Assembly (NCBI RefSeq): GCF_001577835.2
Contig: NC_029526.1
Location: 1,953,510-2,017,509 of the forward strand
Direction of reading: 5' to 3'
DNA: 64,000 nucleotides
Source: Coturnix japonica
Taxonomy: Eukaryota; Chordata; Aves; Galliformes; Phasianidae
Shown: positions 14,201-26,900 of the stretch, in pieces
Numbering within the stretch: the stretch's first letter is position 1
Layout: each line of letters opens with the position of its first letter
The notes under the pieces: generated by a model
Seen by the model: only the letters and a program-made list of their open reading frames with translations
Told to the model about the DNA's origin: nothing
The model's database searches: none
Translations under genes and position numbers: made by a program

Positions 14201-17200
14201 TAATAGTCCTTAGAACAGGAAGAGCTGCACGTATGCAGTAATCACTAATTGCAGACTGGCTTTACAGTGCCTGCACTCTTAAGCCTCTCTTGTGAGCAAC
14301 AATCCATTCCTACTTTTCTACTTCTTTCTGTCTTGATAGAGCCGGTAACTGCAAAGGAAGCAGTGAAGCCTATCCAACCTGTGGAAGTCCAGACCCCGAT
14401 GCCAAAGCAAGAGCTTGTACGTACAGTATCATCTGTTAATGGCTGTTCACACCCCTGCTGGGTGGTGAATTCTAGAAGTTTGCTATTTTTAATCAAGCTC
14501 ATTCCTCTTTTAAAAAATAGTATAAGTGCAGCTTCATTCTTAGTCCATCCACGTGTTTCATCTGAGCAGCAGACTTGAAGACTGGGCCTTCAGCAGATGA
14601 TGGCTGTATTGCATTTGTTTGCTCCTCATACAATGATATTTCTTCTTTCATCTCAAGTAAGGGCACTGTGAAGAGAACTCAGGTGCTTCATTTCTGCAGG
14701 CACTCAAACTGAGACTGTGACAGCCAAAATCTCAAGCAGCTACTGGGAGACAGGATAGGCTGTTCTGGCTTCTGCAGAGCTCTCTCTGTCTTCAGGCTGG
14801 CCATGGCCCATTGCCCTAACTTTTGAAGGCAGTAACAGTGACAGCATTCAGCACTTCTGCTGGAGTGTCTGCCTGTTCTTTGCAAACCTTCACTGAGTTG
14901 TGATGTGTATTTGAGGGGTACTTCATTGCCTTCTAACCCATACCAGCAAATGGGAATCTGTTTTGAGGGGAAAGGAGGAGAGAGACTACAGCCATATTCC
15001 TGCTGCTTGAACTTCTGTCCCAATTTCTCCCGCAGCCTGAGTCATTTCAGAGGCCACCAATTGCTTCCTCAACTCCTATGCCCAGGGCAGAGCCATCAGT
15101 TATTCCTGCAGCCAGAAACGAGCCCATTGGCCTGAAAGCTTCTGACTTCCTACCGGTAAGTATCTTTGGTCAGACATTTCTTTTGGTGTTGCATCAGAAA
15201 GTGGCTCCTCTTGGAGGTGCAGAAGGGTCTCTTAGGTGCTTTCTGCAGCCTGAAGTCATTAGCACTGAGCACAGCAGCAAAAGAGCATGTTTCCTTCTGC
15301 TCTCCTTCTGCTCATTTGGTGCTTCCCTTGCCAGCTTGCTCTGCTGCCTCCCAACTGCTTCAACTTGCAGTTCCTGTGGGGTTAGCACCTCAGGGCTGCT
15401 GGACCAGCCGGCCCCCTGTTTGAGTGATGGCAGGCTGATGCAAACACAGCAGTGTTGGTCCGTGCTCCTGAGGAATGTGTTATTAAGCCAGGGCACAAGG
15501 GCTGGGACAAAGAGGCTGAATGAATACTAGACAGTGATTCATTTAGAAAATTGTTGTGTGCCATACAGCATTATTTCATGACAGCCATTACCTCTTATAT
15601 CTTGGAGGCCTCTTGGCCCTCTGTACACCAAAACCAGCTCTCACCGAGGACAGAGAAAGCTCTTCCCCTTTCTGTACCATCCTGTTCTGTTATTGCTCCT
15701 CTACTCTACTTTCAGGCTCTCAAAAACCAAAGCCAGGCTGAGCTCGTGGATGAAGAAATCATGTCCCAAATCAGGAAAGGCCACAAGACTGTGTGCATGG
15801 TGCTCACCAGCCGCCACAAGAATCTGGACACTGTGCGGGCCGTGTGGAGCACCAGTGACATCAAGGCAAGGATGTGGAGAAGCTTGAGGTTAATGAGGGG
15901 AGCAGCTGAGCAGCTCCAATGGCTGCTGTGGGACTTTGCCATACAAAAGATGGGATCTTACAGTGCCTGTGCCCAGGGGCGTGTTGCAAAGTGCTGCCGT
16001 GTCCCAGCTGGGCTTGAAAGGTCACAAGGAAACATGGAGAGGGTTATCCTCACTTACCTACCATCTCTCAATTTCTTCTACTGTGTTTCTTTGACAAGTG
16101 GTATTTATTGCACTAGTCCAGCCTGTTCAGACTTTGCAATAGTTTTCTTCTCCTTCTCTCTCAGAACTCCGTGGACTCTGCTGTAGCAACCAATGACCTG
16201 TCTGTTGTTGTGGACCTCTTGAACATTGTCAACCAAACAGCGTGAGTGCTGGATCTCTGGGATACCAAAGAGCTTCTGGCTGTGTCAGGACATGCACCTG
16301 CCTTGTGTCCAGCTGGCCATTGCAGCATGAAATGCGTGTGCTTATGGTTGCATCTCCAGCTCTGCAGTGCCAGCAACTGCTGGAGATGTACAGGGCCTTT
16401 ATTCTGTTGGTAAAGGATGTCTCATAAGAAAAATCAAAGTCTCAGGGCTTCATAAAGTGATTCTGCAGGGAGGAAATGAAATGTCAGAACCTGCTGCTTT
16501 CTATCACAAGGGGGAGGTAGTGAACTTGCTCAGTAAACTTGGGCTCAGCTACATGGACATTCCTGCCAGAAACCTTCATTTGTGTCAGCTCAGCTTTGGG
16601 AAGCCTCATGCTCTGACCTTGCAACACATGCTTTTCTTTTCAGGTCACTCTGGAAGTTGGATTTATGCACTGTAGTTCTGCCTCAAATAGAAAAACTTCT
16701 CCAAAGTAAATATGAAAGGTGAGGCCACGAGAACACGGTGTGTTCGGTGGGAAAGATGTGGGTGCTGATAGGAGGGCTCCACTGGGCTGAAAGAGATGTG
16801 TGGAAAATCACAGCAGATACAGCATGATGCTGGTACAACACCTGGAAGATAACAGTGGAGTGGCCAAGTGAGTGTTAGGAAATGATATGGGAAGAATGTG
16901 TGGGCAGGAAGTCCTCATTAGGAGCAGGATGTTTAGGTTTGGTATAAGTGTGTAGGTGAAGGCAGCCAGGAGGGGTCAGATAGATGTAGAGCCAGTGGGC
17001 TCTGTGCGCTGATGAGAATAAAACTGTCAACTTGGGACAAGGGGAATTAAATCCTGCAGCAGTCTTGGTTGCTTTGAATCTCATCTTTAGGTGGGAAGGC
17101 AGCACATTGCTTAAGATGGGATTTTCTATCCTTTCCTAGGAGGAGAGAGGATCCTGCCAGGTGCCCTCAGCAGGACATGTCTGCTCTTGAGCAGGAAAGT

Positions 17201-18247
17201 CCCACTTAGGAGGGTGTATACCCTGGGAAAAGGCTTGCTTGTCGGTCTCAGCTCCAACTTAGACAGTACTGGCACTTAGCACTTGTTGCTCTTACCTGCT
17301 TGCAAGTGGTGGAGGGAGGGGGTTGAGTCCCAGCCCCCCTCCCCTGATCTGGATGTGTGTGGGAGAGGAATGAAGTTCGGTGGGGTCTGATTCTCTGTTT
17401 GCTTTTCAGCTATGTGCAAACGGGCTGCACCTCCTTGAAACTCATTCTGCAGAGATTCCTGCCCCTGATCACGGACATACTTGCTGCGCCACCTTCTGTA
17501 GGAGTGGACATCTCTAGAGAGGAGAGGTAAGCATTTCCCACCTCCACTTGCTCACTTTCAAACCAGCCTTTCCCTAGTTGAGCTTTGCTCCTTTTCCTCG
17601 AGGTTTTGATACTAGACTGGGCATGCCTTTCCTTTTGTCTGCAAATACCAACCCCTCCTGCTCTAAGGAAAAAGCCAAAGACTGCTTTTCCCTCTCTCTG
17701 TGTACTGAGTCATACCTAAACAAAGCTCAAGTTTGTCAGAAGTAAAACCAGCGAGTGGCTGCACCCTTCACCTCACAAAGCGCAGGAGTTGTCAGCTAGG
17801 CCTTGGGCTTCCAGTTCATTCACAGGGTAACTCTGCTCTGAGAACCAGCTCTCCGGAAACAGCACCTCTTTCCTCCTCAGACTTTACTGCCAAAGGGGAA
17901 AAGAGGCGTGAAAGAGCCCTTGTGAGGATGCCATTCTCCTGCTTCATCAGAATGCGGGCTGGAGACCTGCTGTTCCTGCAGAGTTGTGCTCTTGTTCCTG
18001 TCAGGCCATTTGCAGGGCTTGCATTTTCTTTCCTGCTTGAGATGAATCTCAGACACTTTGGGAACGGACACGTCTCCCATGTGAGCATTCATGCTGTGTC
18101 TGCTGTTTTCACAGGCTCCATAAATGCAAACTGTGCTACAAGCAACTGAAAAACATCAGTAATATTGTGAAGAACAGGTCTGGGCTCAGCGGCCGCCATG
18201 GTAGTGCCTTCAGAGAGCTGCATCTCCTCATGACTGTGCTGGAGTGA
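2283..18247 (+). CDS. KATNB1: Katanin p80 regulatory subunit B1
   Basis: 19 coding exons: 2283-2322, 4287-4417, 5995-6112, 8938-9038, 9579-9620, 11089-11172, 11583-11698, 12171-12242, 12468-12618, 12893-13080, 13194-13324, 14114-14164, 14340-14416, 15036-15155, 15716-15865, 16165-16241, 16644-16718, 17410-17526, 18115-18247. They sum to 657 codons plus stop; human is about 655. The protein starts [20 protein letters not shown]. Residues 1 to about 300 form a WD40 propeller ([31 protein letters not shown]); one blade opens [11 protein letters not shown] where human has a GH pair. A Pro/Ser-rich linker follows, then the con80 domain from about residue 480 ([15 protein letters not shown] to the C-terminus), which binds the AAA ATPase katanin p60. 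The complex severs microtubules at centrosomes, spindles and cilia. The intron after 15865 has a GC donor. Introns hold three CR1 pieces and no other gene I can support. Confidence 0.95.
3118..3455 (-). mobile_element. CR1 LINE 3' fragment, KATNB1 intron 1
   Basis: The plus strand opens with the reversed CR1 tail (TAGAATCACAAGGTTGGAAA) and continues with the usual antisense CR1 3' region (aggatgga-type 'dynamic' text ending near 'CCCCTGAGCCTCC'). It is 5'-truncated, the usual form in birds. Boundaries are approximate. The rest of this 1.96-kb intron shows nothing else clear. Confidence 0.85.
6847..7870 (-). mobile_element. CR1 LINE fragment with ORF2 C-terminal coding, KATNB1 intron 3
   Basis: The element lies antisense to KATNB1. 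Its tail begins at about 6847 (AGAATCATAGAATC on the plus strand). On the minus strand, 7612-7109 encodes a CR1 ORF2 C-terminal block, with diagnostic strings such as [20 protein letters not shown] and [17 protein letters not shown]. This is a decayed retrotransposon copy, not a host exon. The left part (7620-7870) looks like further upstream CR1 sequence. The remainder of the intron (6113-6846 and 7870-8937) carries no other gene. Confidence 0.88.
8643..8718 (+). mobile_element. Short CR1 3'-end remnant, KATNB1 intron 3
   Basis: About 75 bases resemble a worn CR1 3' end (GTTGGGTTAGGTTACC, then AAAGATCCC, ending TGATTTTATGATTG). It is heavily diverged, so the call is tentative. Confidence 0.5.
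10553..11003 (+). mobile_element. CR1 LINE fragment with internal deletion, KATNB1 intron 5
   Basis: The first part encodes CR1 reverse transcriptase ([20 protein letters not shown], then [15 protein letters not shown] and CADDSKL, the degenerate YADD catalytic box). It then jumps directly to the CR1 3' region (AGGCACTGGAATGGAGG) and ends in the typical TCTATGATTCTG tail. The middle of ORF2 is missing, so this is an internally deleted and 5'-truncated copy in the same sense as KATNB1. Confidence 0.88.
15866..16164 (+). other. KATNB1: GC-AG intron of KATNB1
   Basis: The exon ends ...AGTGACATCAAG at 15865 and the intron begins GCAAGG, not GT. Its 3' end is CTCTCTCAG before AACTCCGTGGAC at 16165. 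Reading phase and homology (SDIK joined to NSVDSAV) fix this junction. GC donors are a known minor class, usually with AG|GCAAG as here, so splicing is expected to be by the major spliceosome. Confidence 0.85.
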
Positions 18248-19007
18248 CAGCTGCTACCACCACATGCGCCAACACGGGTGGCCAAACTCCCCTCTGTGCT
18301 CGGTCTGGCTGGGTTGCACTTCTCTGCGTGTTCATCCTTCCCCACGGCACAAGAGGGAATATGGATCTGTGTGGCCGGCCGCCTGTCCAGAAGCAGTGCC
18401 TGGAGGGGCAGGTGGAAGACTGGAGTGGAGCGATGCGAGGGGACCTGGCTGCAAAACGTCCCTGTTGTGGAGCAGCTTCGTTTCAGCTCTTCACCTCGCC
18501 GTCAAGCGCAGTGTCTGTGTGCTGACCTCCAGACCTGCTGCCACTTCTCCTTCACCCATGTGTGTTGTTGGTTCTTTGCCACTTGGCTCTGGCGGCCAGG
18601 CTCCTTGCGCAGCACGCCGAGGACTGCAGCTTCTTCCCCAGTAGAACCAGCTGGGGGATGAAGAGCCCTGGCCCTGCAGGAAGGACTTACCCTCCTCCCC
18701 AGGCAGGTGGGACCGGCCCCTTTAGCTTGCTGCAAAACACGTGAGCCAGGACACTGCTGCTGCACGTGGTGTAGCCACAAGGGCCAGTAATGGCGAGGGG
18801 AAGTTGTCCTCCAGCTTCTCTGCATCCCTGCAGGTAACCCTGCGCCACAGAAGATGGACTTGAGGTCCGCCTGGATCTGTTGACATACATGACTTGGTTA
18901 GGACTTGTCATACATGTTTGCCTTTGGGGATGATGGTGGAGGAGCAGAGGGACACGGACCGATGTCTCTGCATCCACTGCACCGCTCAACGGGACTCCCT
19001 TTTTCCT

Positions 19008-19164
19008 AATAAATGGCTGTCAGAACCTTCTGCCCCTCTTTCTTCTTTCCTGTGGGGAGAGAGGTTCCTGCTGGTGTTTCCCGCTGCTCCTCCAGCCCCG
19101 TCTCCTCATTTTATACACTGGAGCTGCTCTCTAGGAAATGTAACTTATCACAAATTGTATTAAA
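19008..19164 (+). terminator. KATNB1: KATNB1 poly(A) signals (two)
   Basis: AATAAA at 19008-19013 and ATTAAA at 19159-19164 follow a 3' UTR of 760 to 920 bases after the KATNB1 stop. Either could serve. The convergent KIFC3 signal is only about 350 bases further on. Confidence 0.6.
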
Positions 19165-19519
19165 ACATTTGTAAGTCTTTTGTTTTTAAGCGGTGTTATG
19201 TGCCTGAATCTCCTCCCCTCATCATGTCTCTCAGGGCACCAGCCACGTTCTCACCCTTCCTGCTGTGAGTAAGTGGCTGCCGTGAGTAAGAGCGGCCGTG
19301 CTGCCCGAGCTCCTTGCAGGAAGCCCGTGGGAGGTTTCGCTGTGCTGGGCAGGTCCCAGCCCTGAGAGCAGCTTGTGGCCTGTCCTCCTCCCTGACACAT
19401 CCCTGCTCCACACCTGAGTGCTGGCAGCGCTCAGGGCAGTGGGCTCCAGCCTGTAACAGCCAGCGGGGCATGGAGCCCAGGGGGAAGTAACAGCAGCGCA
19501 GGGGGAACGGCTTCAATGC

Positions 19520-19630
19520 TTTATTTAAAATAAGTTTTGTTATAAAACAGGATAATAATATATATATTATTAAAATACATAGAAACATCTAATCTTAACA
19601 AAAGACTAGACTTATTTTTCCCTTTTTATT
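19520..19630 (-). terminator. KIFC3: KIFC3 poly(A) signals (two candidates)
   Basis: On the minus strand AATAAA occurs at 19525-19520 and again at 19630-19625. They lie about 1.4 kb beyond the last recognised KIFC3 coding exon, giving a 3' UTR with or without a further 3' intron. The stretch 19165-19520 between the two convergent genes holds nothing else I recognise. Confidence 0.5.
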
Positions 19631-20984
19631 TCCCTTTCTTTAATAGGATACGGTGTGGAGGACAGCTGGGAGCTGGAAGGTGCAGCACATACCTCCCGTG
19701 GTTGCAGCTGCCCCAGGGGCTGCAATGGGGCTCCTCTGCCCCCACTTCCACACCTACACCAACAGCACTGGGCTGCAGGGTTACTCTTCTTTTTTCCTCC
19801 ATTCCAAGACCATGTAAACAGGTTATAAATATTGCAAACACATTCATCTTGACCACACTGTGATCTCTCTTGAGAAGACAACCGTTCAGTCACTTTACAA
19901 TAGCTTCCTTCAAGACTGCAAAGCCCCTGCTGGTGCCAGGGGGACAGCCCTGTGGCTGCTCTCCCTTTGGGCAGGGTGCATGCAGCAGCACCGGGGCGCC
20001 TTCGTGCAATAGGGCTGAGAATCCAACAGGGAAAGGAGCTGCTGGGGTTATTCTGGCTTCAAATCTGGGCTGTGCTGCTCTGAATGTGGCCGGGTTGGGG
20101 GGCATGGGGTAGAGCAGGACCTTGTGGCAGGGAGCTGGGCACAATTACACCAAACCAAACCTCATCCATGTGCCCGCTGCTCCTGCAGCCGTGTTGCCCC
20201 CAGCACGGCGAGGTGGGGGTGCTCAGCCCCGATCCTTCCAGCCAGATACCCCAACCGTCCCAAAAACAAAGCTGAAGAGGTGTCGAGGCTCCTTGCTCTG
20301 GCTAAAGCCATCTGTCCAGCAAGAATTACAAGTCACAGAGCTGCGTGTCTCACGGCGAGAGGTGCCACCACCCCCAGGCACAGCTCTGAAGGTGGCCGGG
20401 GCACCGAGGTGGGTGAGGGGCTGGGTCCTGCAGCACGTGTCACACGGGGACCGGCCTCAGCTTCCCTGTGGGGACACAACATGCATCAGGCTGGGCAGGG
20501 GGCACAGCCACCACAGCTCAAGGCCCCAAGCGATGCGGTCCCAGCAGCACCCCTGTAAGCAGCACAGCCCTGCAGCCCTCCCAGCCTGGGAAGCGAGGCT
20601 GAAGCAGAGCCTGAAGCAGAGCCCATCACCAGCTCCCAGCCAACCACACTCACCTGGCAGCCACTGCTGCCCAATTCAGGCTGAAATCGAAGAGAAGAGA
20701 GGTTCAGCTGCGGGCACTGCCCTGCAGCATCGCTCCCTGGCTGCCCCATGTGCAGCCCTGGCTGCTTTGCCCCATGTGGCCCCTCACTGCCCTGTGCTGG
20801 GACAGGGCACTTCAGGGGAAGCCCTAACCAGGCTCCTGCCAGCCAATTAGCCAGCGGTTAATGAGCCGATTACAGCACAGCTCACACCACGCAGCTTAGC
20901 CTGTCATCAGTGGGCTGGGAGCCTCCTCCCGTGGAAGGCCATGAGTTGGGCACTCCGGGATCATGGAGCAGGACCCCCCTGTCC

Positions 20985-23900
20985 TCACCCACCTGAGGTC
21001 TGCAGCTTCCTGCGGATGGAGGTGCTGCGGCCGCTGGGCAGCCCAGGGCTGGGGGATGCGTGGCTCCGGCTGGAGGATCCCGGCACATCACCCTGGGGAG
21101 AGATGGGGCACAGCCCTGGGTCAGCTGGTACCTCCAGTGATGGCACACAATGGAAGGCAATGGTGGAGCTGTGGGTACCTCCAGGTGCTCCTGGCTGGGC
21201 CAGGACACCAGCTCGGCCTTGCGGGACACAGGGCCCAGCTCCACGGAGCGGACGCGCTCGGCAAACTTCAGTGAGCACAGCGTCTCACTGCTGTTCTTCT
21301 CGGCAGGGGAGACCTGCGGGTGGGAGCAGCAGCACATCACCCAACTGACACCCCCACACCCACCCCTCCCTGCTGCTCAATGGGGTCAGGGGGCTGCTAT
21401 TATTAACCCACCACCCCCAGGATAGCCCCCAGCCGCCGTCTGCACCAGGCACGACCCCGTCACCAGCAGAGAGAAGCCACGGCAGGTGGCACATTGCACA
21501 GGGGGTGGGGGACGGGGAACCCAGACCTGCACCATCATGAGGGTCTTGCTGTCCCCGCTGAGCGAGTCCTGCAGCAGGTAGGTCAGCTTGGAGTTGCGGA
21601 AGGGCACGTGGCCCTGGCGGGAGCGCAGCGCATAGATGACGTCCCCCAGCGCTGACAGTGACCTGTTGATGTACTGAGCCTCACGCAGCCGGCTGCCCTC
21701 TGCACCCGAGCGCCCGACACGCTCCGAGCCTGCCAGGTCCACCAGATTCAGCTTCCCTGGGGGCACAGACAGATGTCAGCACCGCCAGCACTACCATGCA
21801 GCCCTGCCAGGGGGCACAGCAACCACCCAGGGGCACAGCACCCACCCGTGGTGCGCAGCCCCGTGCTGCGGTCGAGGCCGCGGACGGTGACGATGAGCAG
21901 CGCGTGGGAGCGGGAGCTGTGCTCGTTCAGGTTGGTGCACTCCGTCACACGGTTGACGTGGCCAAACTCAAAGACCTGAGGGTGAGGAGGGGGTGAGGCT
22001 GCGATCTGCTCGTCCCCCCATCCACCCGTGCCCTGTGCTTTTATTTCCAGTGCCCCTGCAGCACGCCCAGGGCCTATTCTGGGCTCTGTTTCTCCCCATC
22101 CTGGGACAACACTGCAGAGCCACCAACACACCGTGGGATGACTGCCAGCTCACTGCCTCACCTTGTTGATGTCCTCCACGCTCTGCACGCTGAACTCAGT
22201 CAGCCCAGGCACATAGAGCTGCCCGCTGCCATCAGGGCACAGCTTGATCTCCAGCTTCTCCTGGGGCTCCTTCCCCAGCAGGTCCCTGCGAGGGGGAACC
22301 CATCAGCACCCAGCTCCCATCAGATCAGAGCCCGCTGCCTCCAGAGGTGCAGCACAATGAAGATGTGCACTCAGGGCTGGTCCCTGCAGTGTTGGAGAGC
22401 CCCTGCGGCTGCTGCCGTCACTCCCCCAACCCCCAGCGTCCAGGCAGGGCAGGAAAATGTTTCTCATTCCCTTGGCTCCCAGAGCACAGTTTCTAAATAT
22501 AACGGCCAAGGAGCCAGGCCAAGGGGAAGGGTTTGGAGCCCGGCAGAGGAAGCGGGGGGAGCCCAAATAAGCAGAAACGGCTCAAAGGGAGACAGGACCC
22601 AGACCAGTGCTTCCTTACACGGCCAACGCTGAGCCCCGAGGGCTCCACGTGATGCTGTGCCCCAGCCAAGGGCTCACATCCCTACCTGAGAGCCTCGTTG
22701 TAGATCTCGGCCACGCTGACGCTGATGGCATAGTCCCAGTCAGCCGCTTTGCTCCGCACCTCGGAGAAGAGCAGCTGCAGGGCCCGCTGGTTGATACCCG
22801 GGTTGGTGGAGGTTCCCTGGTGCATGGGGAGAGAAATGACCCGTTGGGCTTTTTCCCGATGCAGCTGAGCAGAAGCAAAGCTCAGGGGTTGCAGAAACAG
22901 CCGGGACTGGTCCAGCGCCAGCCTGCGTTAATGATAGCACTGGGACACAGGGCACTGCAAGGAAGAAGAGGGAGGCAAAGCCAGGCAAACTCACCTCCAT
23001 TGTGTAGGTCTTCCCTGCCCCTGTCTGTCCATAGGCAAAAATGCAGACGTTGTACCCATCGATGCAGGAGGTGACCAGAGCCTGAACCTCTTGAAACACC
23101 TGCAGGGGGCCAGAGGGCATCAGGGGACGGTCCCACAGCCCTCATTCCTCCCACTGTTAGTGGCGTGAAGCAGCACCCACCTCCTCCTGGGACGCCTGAG
23201 GAGGAAACACCTTGTCCAACTCAAAGGACACCTGCTTCCCCTTGTGCAGGAGGTGCAGGACGGCGTCGTCATCCGCATCGAACGTCACCGCACTGACCGC
23301 CTCCGGGCCCTCTCCATCCTCCTTAGTGATGGGGCGGACTCTCCCAAAGACACGGATGTTCCCTTGGGGGAGCAGAGGCATCAATCAGCCCCGCTGTGGC
23401 ACCCGGCCATTCCCTCAGCCCGGCCCCAACGCACCTTTCAGCCGCACCAGCTCGTTGTGGCACTTCTTGCGGAGCTGCAGCTCGCGGCGGTATTTGCGCA
23501 GCAGTTCCCTGTTGGTGCTGTTCACCTCCTCAATGGCTTGGCCGATCTGAGTGAAGGATGATGCTCAGCCTCCCACCCACACACCACACAGGGTGAGGGG
23601 CTCCGGGCTGACCCCATACTCACCTCAGCCCTGGCGCTCCGCAGGGTCTCCTGGAGGAGCAGGGGGAAATCCCGCACCTGCCGCTTCAGGCTGTTGTAGT
23701 CGTGGGTCAGGGTGCGCAGCGCCGGCTGCAGCGTCAGCAGGTTGGTCCGCACGCCTGTGGGCAGCATGGGGTGAGGATGGGTGGCCCTGACCCCCACGAG
23801 CCCCACAAACCCCATTGCCCTCCTCACCCGCCAGGTTCTCATGCACCGCCTTCATCTCCACTTGGGCGCGGGAAAACGCCTCTTCGATGGCACGGTTCTT

Positions 23901-26900
23901 CTCGTCCTCCATCGCCTGCATCTCCTCCAGCATCTGCCCATGGGCCCGCTCCAGCTCCGACTCATACATGGCAATCTGGGGGGATCGGTGGGGTAAGGCA
24001 GCACCGACAATTAATGCACATCAGTCCCAGGTGCCGCCTGGTTCACATCACTGCACTGCTGTGCCTGCAGACCCGTACCTGTGCCCGGAGCTGAGCTGCC
24101 GTCTTCTGGGAGCTCTGCAGCTGCTGCTCCATCTCCTTCAGCACCTGCCTCTGCATCCCCACCTGCTCCTGCAGGTACTGATTTCGGGACTGGCTTTCAC
24201 ACAGCGCCTGCTTTGCCTTGGCTGACTCCACCTCCACCGTCTTGATGATGTACTGCACAAAGCGCCCACAGACGACGGTGTATTACGGACCGAGGTCACG
24301 GCACCGCGGCACAGCCAGCAGGAGGCACAGCCCCGCGGTGCTCACCTTTATCTGCTGGGGCTGAGCCCTGAGGCTGGCGATGGTCTCCTGGCTGTCCCGC
24401 AGCCGCCGGCTGAGCCGCTCCTCCTCCTGCGCTCTCTCGGCCAGCGAATCCTTCAGCCTCAGCTCCACCTCGGCCAGACGGTTCGTCTTCTGCTGCACCT
24501 CCAGCTCCAGCTCGGCCAGCTTGGCTCGGGCTTCCTCCGCCTCCCTCTGCAGCTGGCACAGCCGCTCCTGCAGCCCGGCGTTCTCCTGGCCCCAAAGCAG
24601 GCTCAGCCTTGGCCGTGGCACCCGCAGCCCCACGGCTCACCCGCAGCTCACCTGGAGGTGCGTGCAGTCCCGACACGCCGCCTGCTGCCGCCGCAGCTCC
24701 CTTAACTCCCCTTCCCGTGCCTTCATCTCCTGCCGCAGCCTCTCATTCTCAGCCACCAGCAGGTCCCGGTGCTTCTCCGCATCCGTTCCCCCCTGCGGAA
24801 CGTCAGCGTGTGATGGGAGCCCCCCCCAGTCCCACTTTATCCCCCCCCCCGCAGCCGGTGAGCTCACCATCTCCGAGCGCAGCCTGCCGATCTCCTGCGC
24901 CTGCTCACGGAGGTTCGCCTTCAAGTTTTCAACCTGCACACATGGGGAAGCACAAAGCTGTGCTGTGCCCCCCCCCAGCCCCCACCGCTCTGCTACCCGG
25001 GAAGGGATTCCCTTCCTAACACCCCGCCAGGCGAGGAGGCACCGCACCAACCCCCGTCCCAGTGAGGCTGCCGCCCCATGCAAACGACAACAGCCTCTTC
25101 TGAACCTCCGCAGATCGTCATTTAGGAGCTGCTGATTTATAACAAATGCGAACGCGCTCAACATTGTGCTGTAATTAATTATGATAAGTTATAAAGCCAC
25201 TCCCTTGTGGAGTCGGCGGCGCGGCGAGCTGCCCGAGCGCATCTCCTGCGTGTGCCGGGGCAGAGGCTGAGCAGCTCAATTCAACCCTTCCTCCGCTGCC
25301 CCCCACCCCTTTCTCAGCACAGCCCATGCAGGAGGAGGGGGACGTGGAGCCATGGCTAAGCTGCCACTCTCCTGCTTAACGAACGGTGCACCGCAGGGCT
25401 GCACTCCCCACACACAGCCCCAACCACTCCCTGCACCTTCCAGAACCTCAAGGATAAACCTCACAGGAAAGCACACCGCCCCACACACAGCTGGAAGGCC
25501 CCAGCCATGCACCAAGCACGGAGAAGAGTTGCTCCCTCTGCTCCCCAGTGCTACAGCAGCCCCGTGCCCTACCTCCTCAGGCAGCTCCGGCAGCCGCCTG
25601 CTCTCCAGGCTGCTCAGGGACCCCTTGGCTGTGTGCTGGGGGCTGAGGCACGGCCCGGCCATTGCTGAGCTCACGGAGCCCAGGTTCACCCCGTGCTGCA
25701 CAGCCCCGGCACGCCAGCTGCCTGTCCTGCTTGTGTCATGCAGACTATGCCAACCAGATCCAGGACAATTACATCCACCTTTTTGACACCAGCGGAACAA
25801 GCCAAACCTGACTGTAATAGCTTCCACAACATCCACATGCAAATCCCTTTATTAGCAGCCTGGGTTTCAATCTCCCTGTAATGAGGGACGTCCTCACATC
25901 CACAGCTGTGTCTGCACCGGCAGGAGGAGCATTAGGGGGTCAGCACTGAGGCCAGTCCCCGTCCACAGCAGCACATCAAGCACCAACACAGACACGCACT
26001 GCTCCTCATTCAAGACAGCTGGAGCACCCTGAGCCTTCATGCTACAGATCACAACCCACAGCTGGAAGCCCGGAGTGCACCCAAAGCCCCCCTACCTGCC
26101 CTCGCAGCTGGACGGAGATGGCCATCTCCTCGCTCTCTCGGGCGGCCAGTTTCTCCTGCAGAGCCAGCAGCTCCTCCTGCAGCCGCAGCTTCTCCTCCTG
26201 CAGGTGCGCCATGGATGCCACCACCTTCTGGATGACGGGGAAGGGCCGCTGGGCCGGCAGACTGGCACGTTTCCCACTGCAGAACCGACCCCCTGCGGCA
26301 GGAGCGAGCACAGCGGGGTCAGGGTCAGCCAGCCCCAGGGGGACACGGGCACCCTGCAGGGAAAGGGACCCGACGGAGGCAGCAACAGGAGCACAGCAGA
26401 GCTGGGGGTCCCAGTGGTACCAATGCGTAACAGAGGGATGCTGGCATCCCACAGCACAGCCTGAGCTGCCCCGTGTGGACGTGCAGCCACCCAGCCCCAC
26501 TGCTGCCTCTGATTCACCCCCTCAGCCTTTTTTTCCCCTGAATGAGCAGGTGCCAGTGGAAAAACAGCATGGGATGGTGTTATTAAAGGCTGCGTCACCG
26601 AACACGGCAGTGGAATGGAAGCCAAATTCAAATGACACGGGCGACCCAAATGGTGGCCCTGCTTGTTGAGTGCGACTTTCTGACCTTCGCAGCACGAGTT
26701 TAAACACAGCTTTCTGCAAACGAAGCCTTAAATTGCTCGGTGGTTCCAGCAGGGGACGAGCTGGACTGACTCACCGCCATGCAGTGCCGGTGGAACCAGC
26801 AGCATGGATCTGGGCTGCTCCCTGCCTTGCCTGGAAAGCAAAGGTTGGGAGGCAGAAGGCGATGCTGGGAGCTGCTGGCTGCTTGCAGGCGGGCTGACGC

